Assembly (NCBI GenBank): GCA_050633545.1
Contig: JBOEGS010000005.1
Location: forward strand, 193,105 to 257,104
Origin: Litorivita sp050633545
Lineage (GTDB): Bacteria; Pseudomonadota; Alphaproteobacteria; Rhodobacterales; Rhodobacteraceae
Length of the DNA stretch: 64,000 bases
Reading direction: 5' to 3'
Positions 35,080 through 44,189 of this stretch are shown piece after piece. The notes under the pieces are model-generated. The model did not search any database and was not told the origin of the DNA. It was given only the letters and a program-made list of their open reading frames with translations. The stretch's first letter is position 1, and each line of letters begins with the position of its first letter. The translations under genes were made by a program, and so were the position numbers.

Positions 35080-35982
35080 CTATGACGGCACGCGCGGCCT
35101 GCGGTTGATCAAGACGATCCCGAGCGCCACAAGGCCGAGCGCGCCGATCACATCAAGGCTCAAGGGCTCGCCCAGAACCCACCATCCGAAGATCACCGAA
35201 CACACCGGCGACAGGAAGCTGAAGCTGGCCACGCCCGAGGCCGGATAGATCGTCAGCAAGAAGAACCAGAACAAGAAGCCGAAACTGGCGACCAAGACCA
35301 CCTGATAGCCAAGGCCGAGCAAGAAAACAGGTGTGAAATCGCGCATCAGCGGGCCAAAGAGCGGCGCCAGAGCGATGAGGCAGACCGAAGAGACCGCAAG
35401 TTGCCAGAACAGTTGCATCTCGGGGCGCAAGCGGGCCAGCGCCGAGCGCCGCGCCATCATCGCGATGCCCGCCCATGCCAAAGCCGCGCCCAAAGCGGCC
35501 AGATCGCCGATCAGGCTTGCCTGCCCGCCCGCCACGCCCGCCGAGCGGTCGAGCAAAACCCAAGCCACCCCGCCCATGGCCAAGGCCAATCCGGCCGCGC
35601 GCATCGCGGTGATGCGCTCATTGGGCAACCAAAAATGCGCCATGATGCTCAAATGCACAGGCATGGAATAGAAAATGATGCTGGCGCGGCTGACGCTGGT
35701 ATGATCGAGCGCCCAGAACAACGCGGCAAATTCGCCCGAAAACAGCAGCCCCGAGATCACCCCTGCCCCGATGGCCGCGCGCGGCGTATGCACCGCAATG
35801 CCGCGCAGCCGCATCCAGATGAGCAAGACCGCCAGAGCGCCAATAGAGCGCAAACCGGCCGAGAATACCGGCTGTATCCCCTCATTGGTCAGCTTGATAA
35901 CCACTTGATTAAAGGCAAGAATAATCGCAAAAGCGATCAATCCCGATGCGCCAAGGGCGTCTATTCTGTCGCGTCTTTCCAT
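35080..35982 (-). CDS. EamA/DMT family transporter
   Basis: A 300-residue protein with ten membrane helices in two EamA repeats, each about 135 residues. The second repeat ends SPVCSVIFGWWVLGEPL, a typical EamA signature. The start chosen is the ATG at 35982 (M-E-R-R-D). Substrates in this family are diverse small metabolites and cannot be assigned. Confidence 0.9.
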   Translation of the reverse strand: MERRDRIDALGASGLIAFAIILAFNQVVIKLTNEGIQPVFSAGLRSIGALAVLLIWMRLRGIAVHTPRAAIGAGVISGLLFSGEFAALFWALDHTSVSRASIIFYSMPVHLSIMAHFWLPNERITAMRAAGLALAMGGVAWVLLDRSAGVAGGQASLIGDLAALGAALAWAGIAMMARRSALARLRPEMQLFWQLAVSSVCLIALAPLFGPLMRDFTPVFLLGLGYQVVLVASFGFLFWFFLLTIYPASGVASFSFLSPVCSVIFGWWVLGEPLSLDVIGALGLVALGIVLINRRPRVPS

Positions 35983-36032
35983 CGCGCCAGATGAGGGCAC
36001 AGACGCGGCGGCGTCAAGAGCGCGCGCCCGCT

Positions 36033-36668
36033 CTATTTGCGCAATTTGCGAAACAGGCGCGGATTGCGGGCGACGAAATCCTCGATCACCGCGCCCAGCC
36101 TGCTGTAATCGCGCCCCTTGAGATAGCCATAGCCGCTGCCCGCGCCGATCAACGCACCAAGGGCATCGACGATCAGATCGGTCATCGTGTCCACAAGGCC
36201 GGATTTTTGCATATTGGTGCCAAAGGCCTGATCCATGGAAAATTCGAAAATCTCCCATGTGGCGCCGATGCTCATGGCAAAGCAAAAGCCGAAAAACGCC
36301 ACGGCGAAATGCGGCGCGGCGAATTTATTGCCTTGGAACATCATGAAAACAAGGGTGAAGCCCATCAAACCGAAGACCAAGGCGCTGCCCCCATGCAGCA
36401 AGATATCCCACCACCAGAAGCGGTTGTAGAAATCGAACACCTCGCCCAAAAACAGCGTCGCCCCGACAAAGGCCGTGGAGACGGCGAAAAAGAACCGCGG
36501 CACTTTGATCTGGACCCAGCGGGCCAAGGCGATGGGCACCAGCGAGAGCAAAAAGGTGATCATCGCGACAAAGGCCACCTCCCATCGCGCGGTCCACAGG
36601 GCCGTCGCCGCAAAGACCGCCAAAGCGGCCCAGATCAGTTTGACGGTCAGGGCGAGATCTTTGAACAT
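36033..36668 (-). CDS. YjdF-like (DUF2238-type) membrane protein
   Basis: A 211-residue integral membrane protein with five to six helices. The conserved core is FWWWDILLHGGSALVFG followed by GATWEIFEF-SMDQAFGTNMQKSGLVDTMTDL, where His, Glu and Asp residues are buried in or near helices. This pattern fits the YjdF/DUF2238 group, for which no function is proven. It lies 50 bases downstream of no other gene and is divergent from the exo/endonuclease-fold gene. Confidence 0.7.
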   Translation of the reverse strand: MFKDLALTVKLIWAALAVFAATALWTARWEVAFVAMITFLLSLVPIALARWVQIKVPRFFFAVSTAFVGATLFLGEVFDFYNRFWWWDILLHGGSALVFGLMGFTLVFMMFQGNKFAAPHFAVAFFGFCFAMSIGATWEIFEFSMDQAFGTNMQKSGLVDTMTDLIVDALGALIGAGSGYGYLKGRDYSRLGAVIEDFVARNPRLFRKLRK

Positions 36669-36891
36669 CTGCGGCGCGGTCTCCTTGGGCGGCGGCGGCG
36701 GTCGGCGGGGGGTGGCGGCGGGCGGGATGGCGCGGCAGGGCGGGCGATCCTTCTGCGCTCCTTGATCTTTCCGCGCGATCCATCATCGGGTAACGATACC
36801 CGCCTTCATATAGGCTGCGCGCGCAAATAACAAAGCCTTGCCGCCGCGCGGCATCTTGCTCTTGCTGCGCCTGCATGGTTGTCTTGGCGCA

Positions 36892-37611
36892 ATGGAACAG
36901 CCCGCTTTTCGCCTTGCCAGTTACAATTTGCAAAAATGCGTCGGCATGGATTTGCGCCGCAATCCGGCGCGCAGCCTGCAGGTGATCGCACAGATCAACG
37001 CCGATGTGGTGGTGCTGCAAGAGGCCGACAAGCGCCTTGCGCCGCGCCCTGCCGCCCTGCCCCATGCGATGGCCGAGGCCGAGGGATGGCGGGTGGTGGA
37101 TTTTGGCGAACACGGTGCCTCGCTGGGCTTTCATGGCAATGCGATGCTTTTGGGCGCGGGGGTCGAGATCACCCAGACCGCGCATATCGACCTGCCCGGA
37201 TTGGAGCCGCGCGGGGCCATTCGCGCCGATCTGGAGACAAACCTCGGGGCGTTGCGGGTGATCGGCCTGCATCTGGGATTGATCCGGCGCTATCGGGTGA
37301 TGCAGATCGCCGCCGTGGTGCGCCATTTGCGCGAATTGCCCGTCATGCCCACGGTTCTGGCCGGAGACTTCAACGAATGGGGATCGCTGCGCGAAATGGA
37401 TGTGGTGGCGCAGGGATTGGCGTTTTTGCCGGGCAAGCCGAGCTTTCCCGCGCTGCGCCCTGTCGCGGCCTTGGACCGCTTTGCGCTTAGCCCCGATTTG
37501 CAGGCCCGCGATCACGGGGTGCATAGCACGCGCCCCGCGCATATCGCGTCGGATCATTTGCCGGTCTGGGTCGATCTGGAGGCCGCGCCCGCGCAGCCTG
37601 CGCGCCCGTGA
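36892..37611 (+). CDS. Endonuclease/exonuclease/phosphatase family protein
   Basis: A 239-residue protein of the DNase I-like fold. Motifs appear in order: LASYNLQKCVG (Asn metal ligand), VVVLQEAD (Glu), a GLHLG segment, LAGDFNEWG (Asp and Asn), and the final ASDHLPVWVDL (Asp-His). All catalytic positions are present. Targets may be nucleic acid, phospholipid or other phosphodiesters. The ATG at 36892 is chosen because residues before it are not conserved-looking. Confidence 0.88.
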   Translation: MEQPAFRLASYNLQKCVGMDLRRNPARSLQVIAQINADVVVLQEADKRLAPRPAALPHAMAEAEGWRVVDFGEHGASLGFHGNAMLLGAGVEITQTAHIDLPGLEPRGAIRADLETNLGALRVIGLHLGLIRRYRVMQIAAVVRHLRELPVMPTVLAGDFNEWGSLREMDVVAQGLAFLPGKPSFPALRPVAALDRFALSPDLQARDHGVHSTRPAHIASDHLPVWVDLEAAPAQPARP

Positions 37612-37706
37612 TCCCAAACGCTTGGGCGGCGCGGTTTGCGCCCTTTTGCGCGCTTGGAGGGGGGCAAGGCCCGTGGTAACAGGGGCCAAAGCAAAGGATA
37701 AATACC

Positions 37707-38984
37707 ATGACCGTCCTGCAAATCGCCTCGGCCTTGATCGTGCTTGCCGGTGCCTTTGGCGCCATCAACTACCTGTTTTTGAAACTGCCCTCGTCGATCG
37801 GCATTCTGGTCGTGGCGCTTTTGGCCTCGCTGGTTCTGCTCGGGCTTGATCTGCTGTTTCCGGCGCTCGACATGGCCGACGAGATGCGCCGCACCGTGAC
37901 CAGCGTGGATTTCTCCGATGCGCTGCTTGAGGGGATGCTGGGGCTTTTGCTCTTTGCGGGGGCCTTGCATGTCAAACTGTCGGATCTGCGCGCGCAGTGG
38001 CGGGTCGTGGTGCTCATGGCAACGCTGGGCGTGGGGCTTTCGACCGCTGTTGTGGGCTTTGGCTTCTCGTGGCTGACGGGGATGCCGATTGCCATTGCCT
38101 TGGTCTTTGGCGCGCTGGTCTCGCCCACCGATCCGGTGGCGGTTCTGGGGGTCTTGCGCGAGGCCAACCTGCGCAAATCATTGGAGACCAAGATCGCGGG
38201 CGAGAGCCTGTTCAATGACGGCGTGGGCTATGTGGTGTTTTTGGTGCTGGTCGGCATCGCCTTTCCGTCACTCTCTGGCCACGGCGCCGAGGCGGGCAGC
38301 CACGGCGGCGAAACATCGGTTCTGGCCGGCGCGCTGGTGCTTTTCGTGCAAGAGGCCGTGGGCGGCGCGATCTTGGGCATTGTTTTGGGCTGGCTGACCT
38401 TTCGGGTGATGCGCCGGATCGACGATTACGCCCTGGAGGTGTTGATCACGCTGGGGCTGGCCTTTGGCGGCTATGAGCTGGCCGTGGCCTTGCATGTCTC
38501 GGCCCCGATCATGGCGGTTTGCGCCGGATTGCTCATCGGCGATGTGGGCAGCAAATACGGCATGAGCGACGAGACGCGCAAATATGTCGATGCCTTCTGG
38601 AAGATGATCGACGAAATTTTGAACGCGGTGCTGTTTTTGATGATCGGTTTCGAGGTGTTCGCCGTGGCCTTCGAGTTCGATTTCATCGTCGCGGGGGCGG
38701 CCTCGATTGCCTTGGCGCTGCTCGGGCGGCTGACGGCGGTCGCGGTGCCGGTCTTGCTGTTGCAACCCTTCCGCGCCTTTTCCGGCGGGGTGATCCCGAT
38801 CATGACATGGGGCGGGCTGAAGGGCGGGATTTCCGTCGCCTTGGCCCTGTCCTTGCCCGATAGCGAATGGAAACCGCTGATCCTGACCGCGACCTATATG
38901 ATCGTGATTTTCTCGATCATCGTGCAGGGGTTGACCGTGACACGGGTCGCCAACCGCTTTGGCCGCGAGCCGGATTTGATGTGA
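37707..38984 (+). CDS. CPA1-type Na+/H+ antiporter (NhaP-like)
   Basis: A 425-residue protein with about 12 membrane helices. Typical CPA1 motifs are LLLFAGALH, LVSPTDPVAVLGVL and GESLFNDGVGYVVF; the Asn-Asp pair in the last is the ion site of electroneutral exchangers. A His/Gly-rich loop around residues 190-210 is a small oddity. An AAGGATAA ribosome site precedes the ATG. Single gene, convergent with the helicase gene. Confidence 0.93.
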   Translation: MTVLQIASALIVLAGAFGAINYLFLKLPSSIGILVVALLASLVLLGLDLLFPALDMADEMRRTVTSVDFSDALLEGMLGLLLFAGALHVKLSDLRAQWRVVVLMATLGVGLSTAVVGFGFSWLTGMPIAIALVFGALVSPTDPVAVLGVLREANLRKSLETKIAGESLFNDGVGYVVFLVLVGIAFPSLSGHGAEAGSHGGETSVLAGALVLFVQEAVGGAILGIVLGWLTFRVMRRIDDYALEVLITLGLAFGGYELAVALHVSAPIMAVCAGLLIGDVGSKYGMSDETRKYVDAFWKMIDEILNAVLFLMIGFEVFAVAFEFDFIVAGAASIALALLGRLTAVAVPVLLLQPFRAFSGGVIPIMTWGGLKGGISVALALSLPDSEWKPLILTATYMIVIFSIIVQGLTVTRVANRFGREPDLM

Positions 38985-39052
38985 GCATGTTTGGGCACGG
39001 GCGCGCACCAAGGCCCTGACAAAGCCAGCGACAAGCACTTGATACAATCGAA

Positions 39053-39083
39053 AAAGGCGCGAGGCATGTCGCCGCGCGCCTTT
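39053..39083. terminator. Bidirectional intrinsic terminator
   Basis: AAAGGCGCG (39053-39061) pairs perfectly with CGCGCCTTT (39075-39083), with an extra GGC/GCC pair inside. An A-run on the left and a T-run on the right allow it to end transcripts from both the antiporter gene (plus) and the helicase gene (minus), between which it lies. Confidence 0.78.
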
Positions 39084-39124
39084 GCCGTCTCATGCGCGGC
39101 CATCGCCGCCCTAGGCGCGAAACC

Positions 39125-40546
39125 CTAGGCCGCCGAGCTGCCTTTGCCGCGACCGCCGCCGCCGCTGCGCCGGCGGCGCTGACCGCCGGGTTTGCCTGCG
39201 CCTTGGGGTTTACCGCCGCCCGCACCGCCGCCGCCGCCGCCACGCGGGCCGCCACGTCCGCGACCGCCGCCCCCGCGCCCACGGCCGCTATTGCCCTTGG
39301 GCTTGGCGGGAATGTCCATCGCTTCCCACGGACGGCCCGAGGCCACGGGGATCGAGGTTTTCATCACCTTCTGGATCGCCTTCAATTCGTCCATCTCGTC
39401 GGGCGCGCAAAAGGCAATCGCCGCGCCGTCCGCACCGGCGCGCGCGGTGCGGCCGATCCGGTGGACATAGTTGTCGGGCACATTGGGCAGATCATAGTTA
39501 TAGACGTGGCGCACATCGGGAATATCAAGCCCGCGCGCCGCCACATCGGTGGCGACCAGAACCTTGATCTTGCCCTCGCGAAAGGCCTGCAAGGCGCGCT
39601 CGCGCTGGCCTTGGCTTTTGTTGCCATGGATCGCACCGGCGGCAAAACCGGCTTTTTCCAGCGTCTTCATCAGCTTTTCGCAGCCATGTTTGGTGCGCCC
39701 GAACACCAGCGCCAATTCATCGCGGTGCTTGTCGATCAATTCGATAAGCAGCTTGGTTTTCTCGGCTTTGGCGATGAAATGCACCTCTTGGGTGACCTTA
39801 TCGGCGGCCTTGCCGGGAGGCGAGACCTGCACCCGCACGGGGTCTTTGAGGTAGCTGGAGGCCAGCTCGCTCATCTGTTTGGGCATGGTGGCCGAAAACA
39901 ACATGGTCTGGCGCTCGGCGGGCAGCAGCGCCGCGATTTTGCGCAGCGAGTGGATAAAGCCCAGATCGAGCATCTGGTCGGCCTCGTCGAGCACCAAAAA
40001 CCGTGCCTTGTCGAGGCGCAGGGCGCGGCGATCCAGCAGGTCGATCAAACGGCCCGGTGTGGCGATGAGCAGATCGACGCCGCGCTCGAGGCGTTTGATT
40101 TGCGCGTTGATCGATTGGCCGCCCACGACGACCGCAACGCGGATATGGCTTTTGCCGACCAGATCGCTGATGTTCTCGCGGATCTGGTTGGCCAACTCGC
40201 GCGTCGGCGCAAGGATCAGCCCGCGCACCGATTTGGGTTCGGGGCGCCCGCCCTCGCGCAAAAGCATGGTGATCAGCGGCAGGCCGAAAGCGGCGGTTTT
40301 GCCGGTGCCGGTCTGGGCCAGCCCCATCACATCGCGCCCGTCCAGCGCATGGGGAATGGCGCGCACCTGAATGGGGGTGGGTTCGGTGATGCCGATCTCG
40401 GTCAGGCGCTGCACCAGTTTGACGGGCAGGCCCATCATTTCGAATTGGTTGCCGCCGGTTTGCGGACGGTCTTCGGCTTCCATATGGATGTCGTCTTGGT
40501 GGGTGTCGTTTTGGGGGGCCTCATGGGCCTGAGTGGTCTGGGTCAT
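39125..40546 (-). CDS. DEAD-box RNA helicase (RhlE-like)
   Basis: A 473-residue ATP-dependent RNA helicase with all motifs: FEMMGLP Q-region, TPIQVRAIP, AQTGTGKT, PTRELANQI, GG, TPGRLIDLL, VLDEADQMLD, SATMP, ATDVAARGLDIP and HRIGRTARAG. The last 70 residues are a Gly/Arg-rich RGG-type tail that binds RNA in similar proteins. The RhlE assignment rests on overall layout. AAGGAAAA precedes the ATG at 40546. Confidence 0.95.
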   Translation of the reverse strand: MTQTTQAHEAPQNDTHQDDIHMEAEDRPQTGGNQFEMMGLPVKLVQRLTEIGITEPTPIQVRAIPHALDGRDVMGLAQTGTGKTAAFGLPLITMLLREGGRPEPKSVRGLILAPTRELANQIRENISDLVGKSHIRVAVVVGGQSINAQIKRLERGVDLLIATPGRLIDLLDRRALRLDKARFLVLDEADQMLDLGFIHSLRKIAALLPAERQTMLFSATMPKQMSELASSYLKDPVRVQVSPPGKAADKVTQEVHFIAKAEKTKLLIELIDKHRDELALVFGRTKHGCEKLMKTLEKAGFAAGAIHGNKSQGQRERALQAFREGKIKVLVATDVAARGLDIPDVRHVYNYDLPNVPDNYVHRIGRTARAGADGAAIAFCAPDEMDELKAIQKVMKTSIPVASGRPWEAMDIPAKPKGNSGRGRGGGGRGRGGPRGGGGGGAGGGKPQGAGKPGGQRRRRSGGGGRGKGSSAA

Positions 40547-41037
40547 ATTTTTCCTTGGCGCGGCTCATGCGCGCAAAATCCAAAAGCGCCCCCGCGCGCA
40601 GAATGCGCCGGAGGGTAGCGGGGTTGCGCATAAGCTTGCGAAGGACAGAATTGCCCCGCCGCCGCAGATACGCTTCGGCCCCACGCGTGATTTTGGGATC
40701 AACACCGGTGCTCTACTGAGCCGTGCCGCGACGGCGCCCGAAGGGGCTATGCGGCTTTCGCCCAAGCGGGGCGATGGCATCTGCTCACGCGGCAGAAAGC
40801 ACTCGATTGGGGTCATATGAGCCATCAGGCGGGCAAAGTCAACCGCTGCGCCGCAGCATCACCCTTTGCCCCCACGGCACTCGGGGGAGCGGCGGCTCGG
40901 CGCCGCCCGCCTTCGCCGCCCGCCTTCTCCGCCTGCCTGCGCCCCGCGCCCCACCCCGCGACAACGGCCACAAAACCTTCTGGCCTTGTGCGGCGGCGCG
41001 CGCTATCCCTCGAACTCAAGACAAACAGAGACCCGAT
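40547..41037. other. 490-base intergenic region, helicase/Fur divergent promoters
   Basis: No convincing gene on either strand. It must hold the promoters of the divergent helicase and Fur-family genes. Open frames here are GC-driven. Several short inverted repeats occur, and a C-rich stretch with repeated GCCGCCCGCCTTC lies at about 40908-40930. A D-arm-like string near 40710 is not part of a tRNA. A long 5' leader for the helicase mRNA is possible but not shown. Confidence 0.5.
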
Positions 41038-41448
41038 ATGCCCGACACCACGATCATCGACCGCTGCGAAGCCGCAGGTTTGCGCATGACAGGGCAGCGG
41101 CGCACCATTGCGACCGTCCTGCAAGAGGCCGATGACCACCCCGATGTCGAAGAGCTTTACGCCCGCGCCAGCGGCATCGACCCCAATATCTCGATCGCCA
41201 CGGTTTACCGCACGGTGAAGCTGTTCGAGGAAACGGGGATTTTGGAGAAGGTCGATTTTGGCGACGGGCGCGCGCGCTACGAGGATGCGGACCGCGACCA
41301 CCACGACCATTTGATCGATCTGGAAACCGGACGGGTGATCGAATTCGTCGATCCCGAGATCGAGGCGCTACAAGAGAAAATCGCGCGCCGTCTGGGCTAT
41401 ACGCTCAAGGGGCACAAGCTGGAGCTTTACGGCACCAAGCGCAAATAG
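41038..41448 (+). CDS. Fur-family metalloregulator (Fur/Mur type)
   Basis: A 136-residue repressor. The winged-helix DNA-binding domain (GLRMTGQRRTIATVL, then ISIATVYRTVKLFEETGIL) leads into the dimer domain with the metal site DRDHHDHLIDLETG and a C-terminal LKGHKLELYG. The CxxC zinc cysteines of classical Fur are absent (L-I-D-L-E-T-G in their place), as in alphaproteobacterial Fur/Mur proteins that mainly sense manganese. The ATG at 41038 is the natural start; longer in-frame extension is not conserved-looking. Confidence 0.92.
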   Translation: MPDTTIIDRCEAAGLRMTGQRRTIATVLQEADDHPDVEELYARASGIDPNISIATVYRTVKLFEETGILEKVDFGDGRARYEDADRDHHDHLIDLETGRVIEFVDPEIEALQEKIARRLGYTLKGHKLELYGTKRK

Positions 41449-41465
41449 CGCCGCAAGGGCGGCCC

Positions 41466-41505
41466 GCCCTGCCCTAGCCTGGCCTGGCCTGCCCTGCCCT
41501 GCCCT
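41466..41505. repeat. Pentanucleotide tandem repeat (8 units)
   Basis: Eight 5-base units run head to tail: five GCCCT, two GGCCT and one AGCCT. The array starts 18 bases after the Fur-family stop. Such microsatellites can change copy number by slippage. It is non-coding here. Confidence 0.8.
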
Positions 41506-41527
41506 GCGCCGCTGCGGCTGCAATCGC

Positions 41528-41560
41528 ACCGACGCAATACCGACGTTTTACCGACGTGAT
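41528..41560. repeat. Three phased 11-base direct repeats
   Basis: ACCGACGCAAT, ACCGACGTTTT and ACCGACGTGAT are adjacent, sharing ACCGACG at an 11-base period, one helical turn. They lie 130 bases upstream of an EamA transporter gene. Same-face direct repeats are typical of response-regulator sites; no regulator is identified. Confidence 0.6.
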
Positions 41561-41689
41561 ACAGCAGGGCATTTTGCCCCCCGTTGCGCCGCGCGCGCCG
41601 CCCTCGCGCCCCCCGTAAAGCTACGGGGGTTTTCTTTCGCCCCGCGCGCTTTTAGGGTCGCGCAAAGCCCCATCCGAAAAGCGAACCCC

Positions 41690-42571
41690 ATGGAAAATAC
41701 ACGCGGCGCACTCATCATGGTGCTGGCCATGCTCCTCTTTGCGCTGGAAGATTTGTTTATCAAATCTCTCTCGAGCGACCTGTCGATCGGGGTGATCCTT
41801 GTGGTGCTGGGATCGGGCGGCGGCGCGGTCTTTGCCTTGGCGACCAAATACCGCCGCGAGCGCCTGCTTGACCGCGCGCTTTTGAGCCGCGCGGTGGTGC
41901 TGCGCAACATCGGCGAGATGATCGGCACCATGGGGTTTGTCACGGCGATTGCGCTCACGCCTCTGGCCTCGGCCTCGGCGATTTTGCAGGCCAACCCCTT
42001 GGTGGTCACGCTGGGCGCGGCGCTGTTTTTGGGGGCCGAGGTCGGCTGGCGGCGCTGGCTGGCGATCCTGATCGGCTTTGGAGGGGTCTTGCTCATCGTG
42101 CAGCCCGGATTGGACGGGTTCGAACCGGCCTCGCTTTTCGCGGTCCAAGGCGTCATCGGGCTTGCGATCCGCGATCTGGCCACGCGCGCCGTGCCCGCAT
42201 CGGTCAGTTCGATGCAATTGTCGACCTACGGGTTTTTGTCGGTGGTGCCCGTGGGCATGGTGATGATCCTTTGGGACGGGGCGGCGCATTGGCCCGAGCC
42301 GGTCCATTTGAGCCGCTTTGGCGCAGCCATCGTCATGGGCGTGTGCGGCTATTACGCCATCGTGGCGGCGATGCGGATCGGCGATATCGCCGTGGTCACG
42401 CCGTTTCGCTATTCGCGGCTGATCTTTGCGATGATCATCGGGTTTTTCGTCTTCGGCGAGGTGCCTGATCTGTGGACCGTCATTGGCGGGGTGATTGTCG
42501 TGGCCTCGGGGCTGTTTACCCTGATCCGCGAGGCGCGGCTGCGCGGGCGGGCGCGGCGCGGCAAAGCCTGA
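41690..42571 (+). CDS. EamA/DMT family transporter
   Basis: A 293-residue ten-helix membrane protein. The first EamA repeat ends with LTPLASASAILQANPLVV and LFLGAEVGWRRW; the second ends with RYSRLIFAMIIGFFVFGEVPD. A basic Arg-rich C-tail follows the last helix, giving a cytoplasmic end. It is not closely similar to the EamA protein at 35080-35982. Substrate unknown. Confidence 0.9.
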   Translation: MENTRGALIMVLAMLLFALEDLFIKSLSSDLSIGVILVVLGSGGGAVFALATKYRRERLLDRALLSRAVVLRNIGEMIGTMGFVTAIALTPLASASAILQANPLVVTLGAALFLGAEVGWRRWLAILIGFGGVLLIVQPGLDGFEPASLFAVQGVIGLAIRDLATRAVPASVSSMQLSTYGFLSVVPVGMVMILWDGAAHWPEPVHLSRFGAAIVMGVCGYYAIVAAMRIGDIAVVTPFRYSRLIFAMIIGFFVFGEVPDLWTVIGGVIVVASGLFTLIREARLRGRARRGKA

Positions 42572-42667
42572 GGCCGAGGCACAGACCGAGGCCAAGCCAG
42601 AGCTTGAGCGCCGCAATCGCGGCATTTGTGCCCCAATGGCAAGATGGTAGCGCAAACCGCGCGCCCT

Positions 42668-42693
42668 GCCCCTTTTCCTTGTTACAAAGGGGC
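42668..42693. repeat. Inverted repeat upstream of enolase
   Basis: GCCCCTTT (42668-42675) and AAAGGGGC (42686-42693) form a perfect 8-base stem with a 10-base loop, 50 bases before the eno start and 97 bases after the EamA stop. It could end the upstream transcript or sit in the eno control region. Confidence 0.45.
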
Positions 42694-42743
42694 GTTAGAA
42701 GCGCGCCAACCATAGTTTGCGATCACCCAAAAGGACCCGCCCC

Positions 42744-44021
42744 ATGAGCATTATCATCGACATTCTCGCCCGCGAAATTCTCGACAGCCGTGGCAACCCC
42801 ACCGTCGAGGTGGATGTGATTTTGGAAGACGGCACAATGGGCCGCGCGGCGGTGCCTTCGGGGGCCTCGACCGGTGCCTATGAGGCCGCAGAAAAGCGCG
42901 ACGGCGACAAGGACCGCTACCTTGGCAAAGGCGTGTTGGAGGCGGTGGCCTCGGTCAATGGCGAGATCGCCGAAGCTCTGGTCGGCTTTGACGTGACCGA
43001 GCAGGTGGCCATCGATATGGCGATGATCGAACTGGACGGCACGCCGAACAAGGCGCGCCTCGGGGCCAATGCGATTTTGGGCGTCTCTCTGGCCGTGGCC
43101 AAGGCCGCTGCCGATTACACAGCGCAGCCCTTGTTCCGCTATATCGGTGGCACTTCGGCGCGGGTTTTGCCGGTGCCGATGATGAACATCATCAATGGCG
43201 GCGAACATGCCGACAACCCGATCGACATTCAGGAATTCATGATCATGCCGGTCGCGGCCACCAACATCAAAGAAGCGATCCGCATGGGCGCAGAGGTGTT
43301 CCACACGCTGAAAAAAGAGCTGTCGGCGGCGGGTCACAACACCGGTATCGGCGATGAGGGCGGCTTTGCGCCGAACCTCGCCTCGACCCGCGATGCGCTG
43401 GATTTCGTCATGACCGCAATCGAGAAAGCCGGTTATAAACCGGGCGAGGATATCTACCTCGCGCTCGATTGCGCCGCCTCGGAATATTTCAAGGATGGCA
43501 AATACGAGCTCAAGGGCGAAGGCAAATCGCTCAGCTCTGCCGAGAACGTCGATTACCTTGCGGCGCTGGTCAATGACTACCCGATCATTTCCATCGAAGA
43601 CGGCTGTGACGAGGATGATTGGGACGGCTGGAAGATGCTGACCGACAAGATCGGCGACAAGGTGCAATTGGTCGGCGACGATCTTTTCGTGACCAACCCC
43701 GAGCGTCTGGCCGACGGCATCGCCAAGGGCTGTGCCAACTCGATGCTGGTGAAAGTGAACCAGATCGGCTCGCTCACCGAAACCCTCAAGGCCGTCGATA
43801 TGGCGCATCGCGCCCGCTACACCAATGTGATGTCGCACCGCTCGGGCGAGACCGAAGACGCGACGATCGCCGATCTCGCCGTGGCGACCAATTGCGGCCA
43901 GATCAAAACCGGATCGCTGTCGCGCTCGGACCGTCTGGCCAAGTATAACCAATTGATCCGTATCGAAGAAATCCTTGGCGAAACGGCCGAATATGCGGGT
44001 CGCTCGATCCTCAAAGGCTAA
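42744..44021 (+). CDS. eno: Enolase
   Basis: Converts 2-phosphoglycerate to phosphoenolpyruvate. The 425-residue protein has ILDSRGNPTVEVDV, PSGASTGAYEA, the catalytic Glu region GIGDEGGFAPN, metal ligands in LALDCAASE, SIEDGCDEDDW and GDDLFVTN, the catalytic Lys in LVKVNQIG, and SHRSGETED. Length and order are normal. An AAGGACC ribosome site precedes the ATG. Confidence 0.98.
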   Translation: MSIIIDILAREILDSRGNPTVEVDVILEDGTMGRAAVPSGASTGAYEAAEKRDGDKDRYLGKGVLEAVASVNGEIAEALVGFDVTEQVAIDMAMIELDGTPNKARLGANAILGVSLAVAKAAADYTAQPLFRYIGGTSARVLPVPMMNIINGGEHADNPIDIQEFMIMPVAATNIKEAIRMGAEVFHTLKKELSAAGHNTGIGDEGGFAPNLASTRDALDFVMTAIEKAGYKPGEDIYLALDCAASEYFKDGKYELKGEGKSLSSAENVDYLAALVNDYPIISIEDGCDEDDWDGWKMLTDKIGDKVQLVGDDLFVTNPERLADGIAKGCANSMLVKVNQIGSLTETLKAVDMAHRARYTNVMSHRSGETEDATIADLAVATNCGQIKTGSLSRSDRLAKYNQLIRIEEILGETAEYAGRSILKG

Positions 44022-44055
44022 GGCCTGCGGCGCCCCTGCGCCGCGCCATGACACT

Positions 44056-44094
44056 GACGCGCCGCGGCCTGTGCCGTTGGCGCGTCTCTCTATT
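44056..44094 (+). terminator. Intrinsic terminator of eno
   Basis: GACGCGCC (44056-44063) pairs with GGCGCGTC (44079-44086), with an inner CGGC/GCCG stem, followed by TCTCTATT. It starts 35 bases after the eno stop. Confidence 0.65.
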
Positions 44095-44189
44095 CCACCC
44101 GCCTGAACGCGGCGCTAACCGCCCGAGCGCGCCTCAGGCAAGGCGCAAAAACAAGAGACGGCAGGATGATTCCCTGCTAGGGTTTGCCC

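Noticed and set aside
40708..40724. String resembling a tRNA D-arm on the minus strand (GGCTCAGTAGAGCACC)
   Set aside because: No matching acceptor stem, anticodon arm or T-arm follows at tRNA spacing.
40565..40825. 86-codon frame on the minus strand upstream of the helicase
   Set aside because: No ribosome site, no recognisable motif, and composition like random GC-rich DNA.
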